From Melastoma dodecandrum (taxonomy: Eukaryota; Streptophyta; Magnoliopsida; Myrtales; Melastomataceae), in NCBI GenBank assembly GCA_029817715.1, contig JARUPY010000398.1, positions 496,001-560,000 of the forward strand: DNA of 64,000 nucleotides. The letters run 5' to 3'. Both the position numbers and the translations under genes were made by a program. Numbering within the stretch: position 1 is the first letter of the stretch; every line of letters starts with the position of its first letter. Positions 24,564 to 31,547 of this stretch are shown one piece after another. The notes under the pieces are model-generated. The model had not been told where the DNA came from and did no database searches. It saw only the letters and a program-made list of their open reading frames with translations.

Positions 24564-25910
24564 ATGATCAGCGCTTTCGACCTCTTCAAGATCGGCATCG
24601 GGCCCTCCAGCTCGCACACCGTCGGCCCGATGATCGCCGCGCGGCGCTTCCGGGACGCGCTCGCCGGCCGCCCGGACGTGGCGCGGCTGGAGGCGGAGGT
24701 CTACGGCTCGCTCGCCTGGACGGGGCGGGGGCACGGGACGGATGTCGCGATCTTTCTCGGGCTCCTCGGCCACGATCCCTCGACGGTCGATCCGGACGCG
24801 GTGGCTGGTCACCTCGCGACGCTGCGCGCGACCCGGCGGCTCGGTTCGGACGGCCCGGCCTTCGACCCGCACACGGACCTTTCGCTCAACTTCGAAAAAG
24901 TGCTGCCGGTGCACACCAACGGGCTGCGCTTTCGGGCGCGCGACGGCCTCGGCCACGTGGTTGCGGAGGAGGTCTTCTACTCGATCGGCGGCGGCTTCGT
25001 CGTGCGGGCCGACGAGGTGGGCCTCGACCGGTCGGCGCCCGTGCCGCTGCCCTTCGAGAGCGCGGCCGATCTGCTGGCGATCTGCCGGCGCGACGCAAGC
25101 TCGATCGCCGAAGTCCAGCGCGTCAACGAACTCGCCACCCGCTCGCGCGACGACGTCGACGAGGGCCTCGACGCTTTGCGGGACGCGATGTTCGCCTGCA
25201 TCGAGCGCGGCCTGCGCTTGGAGGGCGAGCTGCCGGGCGGCCTCAAGGTGCGCCGGCGCGCGAAGCTCCTGCACGAATCGCTCCACGGCCGGCGGCACCT
25301 CAATGCGCGCCCCGCCCATGAGGTCGTCGACTGGATCAGCCTGTACGCGCTGGCCGTGAACGAGGAGAATGCCGCCGGCGGCCGGGTCGTCACCGCGCCG
25401 ACCAACGGCGCCGCGGGCATCGTGCCGGCCGTGCTGCGCTACTTCCGCGACTTCTGCCCGGACTGGTCGGTCGAGCGAGGCCGTGATTTCCTCCTGACCG
25501 CCGCCGCCATCGGCTCGATCATCAAGCGGCGGGCCTCGATCTCCGGTGCGGAGGTCGGCTGCCAGGGGGAGGTGGGCTCCGCCGCCGCCATGGCCGCGGC
25601 CGGGCTCGCGGCCGGACTCGGGGGCACGCCGCCGCAGATCGCCAATGCCGCCGAGATCGCGATGGAGCACCATCTCGGCATGACCTGCGGCCCGATCGGC
25701 GGCCTGGTGCAGATCCCCTGCATCGAGCGGAACGCCTTCGGCGCCAACAAGGCCGTCGTCGCGGCTTCGTTGGCCCTGCATGGCGACGGCATCCACCGGG
25801 TCACGCTCGACGAGGTGATCGAGACGATGCGCCAGACCGGCGCCGACATGCAGGACAAATATAAGGAAACCTCGCGCGGCGGCCTTGCCGTCAACGTCGC
25901 CGCCTGCTGA
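24564..25910 (+). CDS. sdaA: L-serine ammonia-lyase (iron-sulfur type)
   Basis: A 448-residue single-chain L-serine deaminase giving pyruvate and ammonia. The signature start [19 protein letters not shown], then [13 protein letters not shown] and [14 protein letters not shown] in the alpha domain. Cluster-binding Cys candidates are in [14 protein letters not shown] and [11 protein letters not shown] 24564 gives the conventional N-terminus; an in-frame GTG at 24540 would add eight residues. It is divergent from the SMR gene and ends 82 bases before tRNA-Ser, a coincidence of serine functions rather than an operon. Confidence 0.93.
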   Translation: MISAFDLFKIGIGPSSSHTVGPMIAARRFRDALAGRPDVARLEAEVYGSLAWTGRGHGTDVAIFLGLLGHDPSTVDPDAVAGHLATLRATRRLGSDGPAFDPHTDLSLNFEKVLPVHTNGLRFRARDGLGHVVAEEVFYSIGGGFVVRADEVGLDRSAPVPLPFESAADLLAICRRDASSIAEVQRVNELATRSRDDVDEGLDALRDAMFACIERGLRLEGELPGGLKVRRRAKLLHESLHGRRHLNARPAHEVVDWISLYALAVNEENAAGGRVVTAPTNGAAGIVPAVLRYFRDFCPDWSVERGRDFLLTAAAIGSIIKRRASISGAEVGCQGEVGSAAAMAAAGLAAGLGGTPPQIANAAEIAMEHHLGMTCGPIGGLVQIPCIERNAFGANKAVVAASLALHGDGIHRVTLDEVIETMRQTGADMQDKYKETSRGGLAVNVAAC

Positions 25911-25991
25911 GCGGCTTCGACCATGCTCGCCTTGCACCGGTCCCCCCGAGCGGCTACTGCGGCACGCGGACCGACGCGCTCGATCCGCCCC

Positions 25992-26081
25992 GGAAAGGTG
26001 GCCGAGTGGTTTAAGGCAGCGGTCTTGAAAACCGCCGTGGGTGCAAGCCCACCGTGGGTTCGAATCCCACCCTTTCCGCCA
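25992..26081 (+). tRNA. tRNA-Ser (anticodon UGA)
   Basis: A 90-base class II tRNA with encoded CCA. The seven-base acceptor stem GGAAAGG pairs with CCTTTCC, followed by discriminator G and CCA. The anticodon stem GCGGT/ACCGC encloses loop CTTGAAA, anticodon TGA at 26026-26028. The long variable arm (GTGGGTGCAAGCCCAC) is typical of tRNA-Ser. Its 3' end is the left border of a lower-GC accessory segment. Confidence 0.97.
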
Positions 26082-26174
26082 GCTAACGAAGATTATCGGA
26101 TTGTCGTGCTGGCGCGGGTCCGTGACGATCATCGGCATGCCCTTAGCCCGCACGGCAGCAAGACCGAGCTGCTC
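26082..26174 (-). pseudogene. Truncated LOV/PAS sensor-kinase N-terminal fragment
   Basis: Read on the minus strand, an open stretch encodes AKGMPMIVTDPRQHDNPIIF, which resembles the first two beta strands of LOV-type PAS domains in alphaproteobacterial blue-light sensor kinases. The similarity stops at 26082, the base after the tRNA-Ser CCA, and the fragment has no credible start upstream because the LysR gene ends at 26180. It lacks the flavin-binding NCRFLQ region, so it is a relic. The abrupt end at the tRNA points to a recombination junction. Identification rests on a short match. Confidence 0.55.
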
Positions 26175-26179
26175 ACGCT

Positions 26180-27088
26180 TTAGGATGCCTGCACCAAGCC
26201 TTCAAGAACGGCGCTCAGGCGACTGCTCATCATATCGATGAAGATCCGTGTCTTTGCCGGGAGCACACGGCCGGAGGTCAGGGCGGAAAGCGCCACGGGC
26301 TGCAGTGTCCAATCGGGAAGTACGGGGATGAGGGTGCCGGCGTCGACCTCGCGTGCCGCAAGCAGTTCATCGGCGATGGTTATACCGGCTCCGGCCTTCG
26401 CGAGACGCATGATCATTTGCATGTTGTTGGCCACCAGCCGTCCGTCGCTCGGGATGACAACATGCTCTTCTCCTCGCGAGAGAGACCAGGCTCCTCCGTC
26501 GAAGTGGTGCAGCAGGTGAATGCGCCGATGCTCACGGAGGTCATCCGGGTGTGACGGCATACCGCTTCTCTCCCGATAGTCTGGCGCGCAATAGAGCCCG
26601 ACGCGTAGAGATGCCAGCCGCCTCACTGTTAACAGCGAATCCGGCAGATCGCCGAGCCTGATCGCAACGTCGTAGCTCTCGCTCAGCAGGTCGACGCGAC
26701 GCGGCGATAGGTCCAGCTCCACCTTCACCTCCGGGTTGGCAGCGCAATATTCCGCGACAACAGGGGCTACCACTAGTGGGCCGATCTCTGCCTCCATTGA
26801 GACGCGCAACACTCCCCTCGGTCTTTCTGCAAACCCTCGAACTAACGCATGCGCCTCCTCTGCGGCGTCGACGAGGCTTGCCGCACGACTCAGATAGACC
26901 TCGCCGATTTCCGTCAGACTGACCGCGCGCGTGGTACGATTGAGAAGCTTGACGCCTAGAGAAGATTCCAGCTCGCGGATTTGCCGTGAAAGCGTCGAAG
27001 TAGGCATCCGAAGTCTTATAGCGGCTGTTGTGAAGCTTCGAGCGCGCGCAACTTCCACGAAGAGCAGCATGCCCTGGATTCTGTCCAT
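26180..27088 (-). CDS. LysR-family transcriptional regulator
   Basis: A 302-residue regulator. The winged helix-turn-helix is at residues 1-60 (SFTTAAIRLRMPTSTLSRQIRELE), followed by a LysR substrate-binding domain. It belongs to the subgroup with a MDRIQGM start. ATG 27088 is preferred over an in-frame TTG at 27103, which would place the start inside a candidate operator. It is divergent from the isochorismatase-family gene and very likely controls it, with an unknown co-inducer. Base composition is less GC-rich than the flanking core genes, consistent with acquisition. Confidence 0.88.
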   Translation of the reverse strand: MDRIQGMLLFVEVARARSFTTAAIRLRMPTSTLSRQIRELESSLGVKLLNRTTRAVSLTEIGEVYLSRAASLVDAAEEAHALVRGFAERPRGVLRVSMEAEIGPLVVAPVVAEYCAANPEVKVELDLSPRRVDLLSESYDVAIRLGDLPDSLLTVRRLASLRVGLYCAPDYRERSGMPSHPDDLREHRRIHLLHHFDGGAWSLSRGEEHVVIPSDGRLVANNMQMIMRLAKAGAGITIADELLAAREVDAGTLIPVLPDWTLQPVALSALTSGRVLPAKTRIFIDMMSSRLSAVLEGLVQAS

Positions 27089-27094
27089 CTCCGA

Positions 27095-27113
27095 TTTTCC
27101 CAATTCTGGAAAA
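27095..27113. promoter_or_regulatory. Candidate LysR operator
   Basis: TTTTCC-caattct-GGAAAA is a perfect six-base inverted repeat with a seven-base spacer. It lies seven bases upstream of the LysR ATG and 103 bases before the divergent isochorismatase gene, a normal position for an autoregulatory LysR site. Assigned by symmetry and position only. Confidence 0.4.
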
Positions 27114-27215
27114 GATCTTGCCGAAGCTAACGGATTGTTCCAGCTGGCCGCTCATGTACGAACAGCTCCGCTTGGCCGTCAACGTTTCAACAGGGCGGCG
27201 AGGGGGGAGCTGGAA

Positions 27216-27818
27216 ATGTCGTTCGCGCGCTTCACGCCTGAGACCTCGTTGGTCATGTTGGTCGATCATCAAACGATGACAATCGACTGGGTCAAAAGCT
27301 TGCCGAAGTCGACGACGATCGCGAGTTGTCGCGTCCTCACTCGTATGGCGACGAGCTACGACATGCCGCTCGTCCTCACGACGACGATGGAGGAGTATGT
27401 CGGACCCACCATCGAGCAGATCAGCGAGCTGGCTCCGGCTGCGTTTGAAGCGCGGTTCAAACGCGGCGGCGAGCTGAGCTGCTGGGATGATCCTCGCTTG
27501 GACGACCACGTGAGGTCGCTTGGTCGTCCCGATATCGTCCTCGCGGGGCTCACGACCGACATCTGTCTCTTTTGGGCTGCGGTCGACGGCTTGAAGCGCG
27601 GCTATCGCATCATGGTAGTCGCCGACGCCTGCGGCACCATGAGCACACTGGGAGATCAGCTCACTTACGACCGTCTACGGCAGATGGGCGTAGCGGTTAC
27701 GGTGGTGAATCAGGCTGTCACTGAGCTGGTCAACAACTTCGGTACACCGGACGGACAGAAGGCGCAGCAAATCATGGCCGAAGAGATCATTTCGAAGCTC
27801 GGCCAAAGCCCCTCCTGA
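27216..27818 (+). CDS. Isochorismatase-family cysteine hydrolase (YcaC-like)
   Basis: A 200-residue cytosolic hydrolase. The catalytic Asp is in LVDHQTMTIDW near residue 17 and the nucleophile is Cys117 in LTTDICLFWA; the YcaC-like pattern VLAGLTTDICLFWAAVDGL and VVADACGTMST are clear. These proteins hydrolyse small amides or related compounds; the substrate is unknown. ATG 27216 with GGGGGGAG 9 bases upstream is chosen; the longer frame overlaps the LysR gene. It overlaps the next gene (TGATG), so both are co-translated. Confidence 0.88.
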   Translation: MSFARFTPETSLVMLVDHQTMTIDWVKSLPKSTTIASCRVLTRMATSYDMPLVLTTTMEEYVGPTIEQISELAPAAFEARFKRGGELSCWDDPRLDDHVRSLGRPDIVLAGLTTDICLFWAAVDGLKRGYRIMVVADACGTMSTLGDQLTYDRLRQMGVAVTVVNQAVTELVNNFGTPDGQKAQQIMAEEIISKLGQSPS

Positions 27819-28036
27819 TGTCGCCGATTTGGGCGAGCCGACTTGCTGCTCTTATGATCTCTGTGGCGATGAGCGGCGTCATGTCGGCGGTCATGGTTGC
27901 CCGTGCCATCGGGATCGGACGGCAGTTCCCCGCCGCTTGGATGGACGCATGGCTGATCGGGCTCGCCGTCAGCTTCCCGACCGCTTCGTTCATCGTGCCA
28001 TCGGTCATGCGTTTGACCAAACGGCTTCAACGCTGA
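27818..28036 (+). CDS. DUF2798 family small membrane protein
   Basis: A 72-residue protein with two predicted membrane helices (residues 9-30 and 42-62) linked by a short polar loop, and the family features MSGVMSAVM, the FPAAWMDAWLIG turn and FPTASFIVP. DUF2798 proteins are small inner-membrane proteins of unknown function. Its ATG overlaps the isochorismatase stop, so it belongs to the same LysR-controlled unit. Confidence 0.85.
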   Translation: MSPIWASRLAALMISVAMSGVMSAVMVARAIGIGRQFPAAWMDAWLIGLAVSFPTASFIVPSVMRLTKRLQR

Positions 28037-28115
28037 TGACCCCAGGCGAGCACGAGACGCACGGCGGCACGATCGTCACGACGGACGCGTTCCGCTCGTC
28101 GACCAGAAGCAGGCC

Positions 28116-28145
28116 TGGGGCGGGGCTTTCTGGGGTGGGGCTTTC
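28116..28145. repeat. 15-bp direct repeat, two copies
   Basis: TGGGG(C/T)GGGGCTTTC occurs twice in tandem (28116-28130 and 28131-28145) with one mismatch, 20 bases before the outer-membrane barrel gene. It could be a slipped-strand duplication or a paired regulator site. Confidence 0.6.
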
Positions 28146-28164
28146 GCGATCATAGGCTATCGGC

Positions 28165-29553
28165 ATGATCAAGCATGCATTCGGAGCGGCGACCGTCATC
28201 GGGATCGTCTCGATGACCGCAGCCGCTGCGGACCCGCCGCTTCACGGCTACGCGCCGGTGTTCCGCTACGATGATGACTTCGATTACCTGCGCGATCCTG
28301 CGCAGCGCACGGACCCGCTCGATGTCATCAAGCGCTTGCCGATCGGCTATGGAGTATCCTCCTACCTGAACGTCGGCATCGATGATCGAGAGCGTGTCGA
28401 GGACACGCGCAACGCGCTTGTCGGCCTTGGCTACAGGCCATCGCAATCGTACCTTCTTCATCGGCTGCTGATCGACACGGACCTTCGTCTCGGGGACTAC
28501 CGCGGGTTTCTGCAGTTCGGCGATGCGTTAGAGAGTGGCAGGCATCCGGCTTCTATTCCCACCGACGTTGATCGACTCGATCTTCAACAAGGATTTTTCG
28601 ACTTTCACCATTCGCTGGGCGCGGGCCGATTGATCATTCGGGCCGGCCGGCAAGAGATGTCGTACGACGACGGAGCGATCATCGGTCTTCGCGATGGCCC
28701 CAACGTGCGACTCAGCTTCGATGGCGTCCGCGCGTCGTTTTCCGACGACGCGAAGACGGTGGACGTCTTCGCTGTACGCCCGGTGGGTGTATCCCCGGGC
28801 GTGTTCGATGATGTGGACGCCAAAGGGCAAGCTCTATTTGGAGCCCATAGCACTTTTTCCTCGCTCGGCTTCGCGGGTTTAGCGGTGGACTCGTTCGTCT
28901 ACGGCAACACGATGCCTGCGGTCTCCCTCTACCCCACGACGGCGCCGGAAAGGACCGGCACCTTCGGCGCGCGGCTGCGCTTCTCTGGTGGTGGCTACGA
29001 CGCTGGCGTGGGCGCCATTGGGCAGGTTGGCAGCTTCGGGAGCCGAAGTGTTCTAGCCTACGCCGCACATGCGAATGTGGGTTATACGTTCACCGATGCG
29101 ATCATGTCGCCTGGTTTCACGATCAGAGCTGACGTCCTTAGCGGAAGCAATGATCCAGGACACGGTCCGGTGCATACGTTCAACGCTCTATACCCAAACG
29201 TCGCGTACTCGACGGAAGCGTCGATCGAAGCGCCAGCGAACTTGATCGAGCCTGCGTTGGTCGCGTTCATCAATCCGCTGGCTGGAGTGAGGCTGCAATA
29301 CCTCGTCGAATCTCTTTTTCGCTACAGTACGTCCGACGCTTTCTACGTTGCGCCTCTCACTCCGTTGATCCCGGGTACCAAATCGAGGAGCCGCTTCAGC
29401 GGAATCGAACAGCAGCTTTCGGCGTCCTGGCGCATCTCGGATCACGTCACTCTCGGTGCCGCCTTCGTGCACTTCGGCGCGGGCGCCTTCATTCTGCGGG
29501 CGGGAGGTCATGACGAAGATTTTGGCATGATGGAAACATCGGTTCGGTTCTGA
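28165..29553 (+). CDS. Alginate-export (AlgE-like) outer-membrane barrel protein
   Basis: A 462-residue protein with a signal peptide (residues 1-22, ending AAAAD). The mature part follows the alginate_exp family pattern: RYDDDFDYLRDP near the N-terminus, RLLIDTDLRLGDYRGFLQFGDALESG near 92-117, IIRAGRQEMSYDDGAIIGLRDGPNVR near 157-182, and a C-terminal aromatic strand ending in SVRF. Members are 18-stranded channels for anionic polysaccharides or small substrates. No alginate synthesis genes are nearby, so it may be a general uptake or efflux channel. The segment is visibly less GC-rich than core genes (single lines of 52-57%). Confidence 0.82.
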   Translation: MIKHAFGAATVIGIVSMTAAAADPPLHGYAPVFRYDDDFDYLRDPAQRTDPLDVIKRLPIGYGVSSYLNVGIDDRERVEDTRNALVGLGYRPSQSYLLHRLLIDTDLRLGDYRGFLQFGDALESGRHPASIPTDVDRLDLQQGFFDFHHSLGAGRLIIRAGRQEMSYDDGAIIGLRDGPNVRLSFDGVRASFSDDAKTVDVFAVRPVGVSPGVFDDVDAKGQALFGAHSTFSSLGFAGLAVDSFVYGNTMPAVSLYPTTAPERTGTFGARLRFSGGGYDAGVGAIGQVGSFGSRSVLAYAAHANVGYTFTDAIMSPGFTIRADVLSGSNDPGHGPVHTFNALYPNVAYSTEASIEAPANLIEPALVAFINPLAGVRLQYLVESLFRYSTSDAFYVAPLTPLIPGTKSRSRFSGIEQQLSASWRISDHVTLGAAFVHFGAGAFILRAGGHDEDFGMMETSVRF

Positions 29554-29901
29554 AGCTGAGCGCTCAAGCTGTTCGTGCCGTGAGGCACACCAGGAGCGAA
29601 CCGCTGGGCCCGACCGACAAAGCGACGACTCTGGCCGCCACCTCGAAGATCCACCCGTCTGGTCTGGTCACATCCGGCCGAATGGGAGTTGGGCGTATAT
29701 TTTTTCGCCAGCTTCGCCAGCTTCGCCAGCTTCGCCAGCTTCGCCAGCGGAACAGCAAAGCCGGTCTGATCTCCGCCAGCCTCTCAATCTCGGTGGCTTC
29801 GTGTCAGGGATGTCTTCTGCGGGTCGCCACGCGCTGTTCAGGTAAGCGTCAGGTTGTCGGTACAGCTTCTGTGTCGGTGACGCAGGTGCTTGACCGCCTA
29901 T
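29554..29901. other. Non-coding 348-base gap with a short tandem repeat
   Basis: No convincing gene is present between the barrel gene and the small downstream ORF. The only structure I see is the 9-base tandem repeat at 29704-29748, listed separately. A minus-strand frame through the repeat encodes a monotonous SWR/GEA-type string and is not credible as a gene. Confidence 0.6.
29704..29748. repeat. Five perfect copies of a 9-bp tandem repeat
   Basis: TTCGCCAGC is repeated five times without mismatch from 29704 to 29748. The unit is three codons long, so copy-number change would keep any frame. It lies in an intergenic region of the accessory segment and is likely to vary between strains by slippage. 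Confidence 0.9.
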
Positions 29902-30138
29902 ATGATCGATGGCCATGGACATGAGAGGCTTCTGGCGACGTCGACGCTGTTTGCCGAGTATGGCGAGCGAGCGAAAGCGCGGATCCGGTTGCAGAAAGCA
30001 TTTGCCGAGCGAAATCCGACGCCTCGGGAAATAGGACTGCTCCTGCTTCTGCAGGATACGCTCTTCGAACTCGACCAATCGCGCCGGCTGCTCGAGCGGA
30101 TCCACGACCGCATGTCGACAATTCTGACGGTCGCCTAG
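29902..30138 (+). CDS. Uncharacterised small helical protein
   Basis: A 78-residue frame (82 from an in-frame TTG at 29890). The sequence is largely alpha-helical and charged, with a LLLLLQDTLFELDQSRRLLERI helix that looks coiled-coil forming. I do not recognise the family. No clear ribosome-binding site is visible, but the amino-acid composition is protein-like and not the Arg/Ala/Pro bias of shadow frames in this genome. It is the last candidate gene of the lower-GC segment. Confidence 0.42.
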   Translation: MIDGHGHERLLATSTLFAEYGERAKARIRLQKAFAERNPTPREIGLLLLLQDTLFELDQSRRLLERIHDRMSTILTVA

Positions 30139-30349
30139 CGAGGCTGCTGCTCGTGGCCTCGATACGAACGGCCGATTTGACGGCGGTCGTAATGCCGCAG
30201 CCGGCGGCGGTCGGCGGATCGTGCCCTAGGTGACGTTCGACGGGCCGGCGCGCCGCACCCGACATCCGACGCGTTCGCTTGCTGCGCGGCGGGCGTCTTC
30301 TTGCCGTTCGCGGCGTGCGCCCTAAAAGCCAGAGGGGCCGGACAACCTT

Positions 30350-31543
30350 GTGAGCAGCGACAGCAAATCCAGCGATGGCGTCCGGCGGGTTGCTCTGACG
30401 GGTGCGGTCGCCGTCGGCTTGGCGCTGACGGCGATCTCGGCGCGCGCCGGCGAGGCGCACGCGGGAAAGGCGGATCCGAACCGCATCCATGTGGACCCTG
30501 GCCAACAACGCGAACTCGGCATCGACATCGGCACGGCCACCGTGCGCGAGATCGTCAAGCCGATCGATGCGGCCGGCACTGTCGTGTTCGACGAGCGGAT
30601 GGTGACCCATCTTCGCCCGCGCACCGCGGGGCGCGTGCTGTCCCTTTCCGTGACCCCGGGCGATCCCGTCAAAGCGGGGCAGGATCTCGCGACGCTCGAT
30701 TCGAGCAGCGTGCTCGAGGCGAAGAAAGGGCTCGATTCGGCGCTCGCGAGCCTCGGCGAGGCGATCGCCGCGCGCGACATCGCGAGCACCGCCGTCACAC
30801 GCGACGCGTCCTTGCTGAAAATCGGCGGCGTCGCGCGAGCCGACCTCGAGGCGAAGCAGGTGCAACTCGCGAAGGCGCAGGCGGCCGTGCAGACGGCGCA
30901 GACGCAGGTCGACCTCTTCAAGGCCCAATATTCGCGGCTCGCGCCGGGCGGCAAGGCGGGAACGAGCGCGATCGTCTCGCCGATCGCGGGCGTCGTCGTC
31001 AGCGAGCACATCACGCTCGGCGAGGTCGTCGATACGGCGCAGGATGCCTTCACGGTGGCCGATCCGCGAAAAGTGGTCGTCAACGCCAGCGTCTTCGGTT
31101 TCGACATCGATACCGTCAGAGCGGGAAACCGGGCGACCCTTCTCGCGCCGACACGTCCGTCGGACCGGTTCGAGGCGCGCGTGCGGGCGGTCGACGCCGC
31201 CGTCGATCCTATGACCAATGCAGGGCAGGTGCGTCTGGAGGTCGACAATCCGCAGGGCCTCCTGAAGGCCAACATGTTCGTCAGCGTCACGATCGACGCG
31301 GATCTCAATCGGCGCGGCGTGACGATCCCGGCGCAGGCGGTCCAGGAAACGGAGCAGGGCCCCATCGCCTTCGTGAAGTCGGCCGAGGATACGTTCGTCA
31401 AACGCGCGCTGAAGCTCGGCCTGCAGCGGCCCGATTGGGTCGAGGTGCTCGAGGGCGTCAAGGACGGCGAGAGCGTCGCGACGAACGGCAGCTTCGGGCT
31501 GAAGTCGATCCTGCTGCGCAATCTTCTCGGCTCGACGGACTGA
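30350..31543 (+). CDS. Heavy-metal RND efflux membrane-fusion protein (CzcB/CusB type)
   Basis: A 397-residue periplasmic adaptor. An N-terminal hydrophobic segment (residues 12-33) anchors or exports it. Then come the beta-barrel and lipoyl halves (RTAGRVLSLSVTPGDPVKAGQDL near 95-117 and IVSPIAGVVVSEHITLGEVV near 205-224) flanking a helical hairpin, and a C-terminal membrane-proximal domain. It links the inner-membrane pump encoded four bases downstream to an outer-membrane channel that is not encoded here. The start is GTG 30350; ribosome-binding signal is weak. No metal-binding His/Met-rich N-terminus is evident beyond GEAHAG. Confidence 0.88.
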   Translation: MSSDSKSSDGVRRVALTGAVAVGLALTAISARAGEAHAGKADPNRIHVDPGQQRELGIDIGTATVREIVKPIDAAGTVVFDERMVTHLRPRTAGRVLSLSVTPGDPVKAGQDLATLDSSSVLEAKKGLDSALASLGEAIAARDIASTAVTRDASLLKIGGVARADLEAKQVQLAKAQAAVQTAQTQVDLFKAQYSRLAPGGKAGTSAIVSPIAGVVVSEHITLGEVVDTAQDAFTVADPRKVVVNASVFGFDIDTVRAGNRATLLAPTRPSDRFEARVRAVDAAVDPMTNAGQVRLEVDNPQGLLKANMFVSVTIDADLNRRGVTIPAQAVQETEQGPIAFVKSAEDTFVKRALKLGLQRPDWVEVLEGVKDGESVATNGSFGLKSILLRNLLGSTD

Positions 31544-31547
31544 GCCG

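Noticed and set aside
29704..29748. CRISPR array
   Set aside because: The nine-base units are contiguous with no spacers and no cas genes are nearby.
29564..29758. Minus-strand frame with a WIFEVAARVVALSVGPSGSL stretch resembling a tectonin-like repeat
   Set aside because: Single weak repeat, no start context, and half of the frame is a simple tandem repeat.
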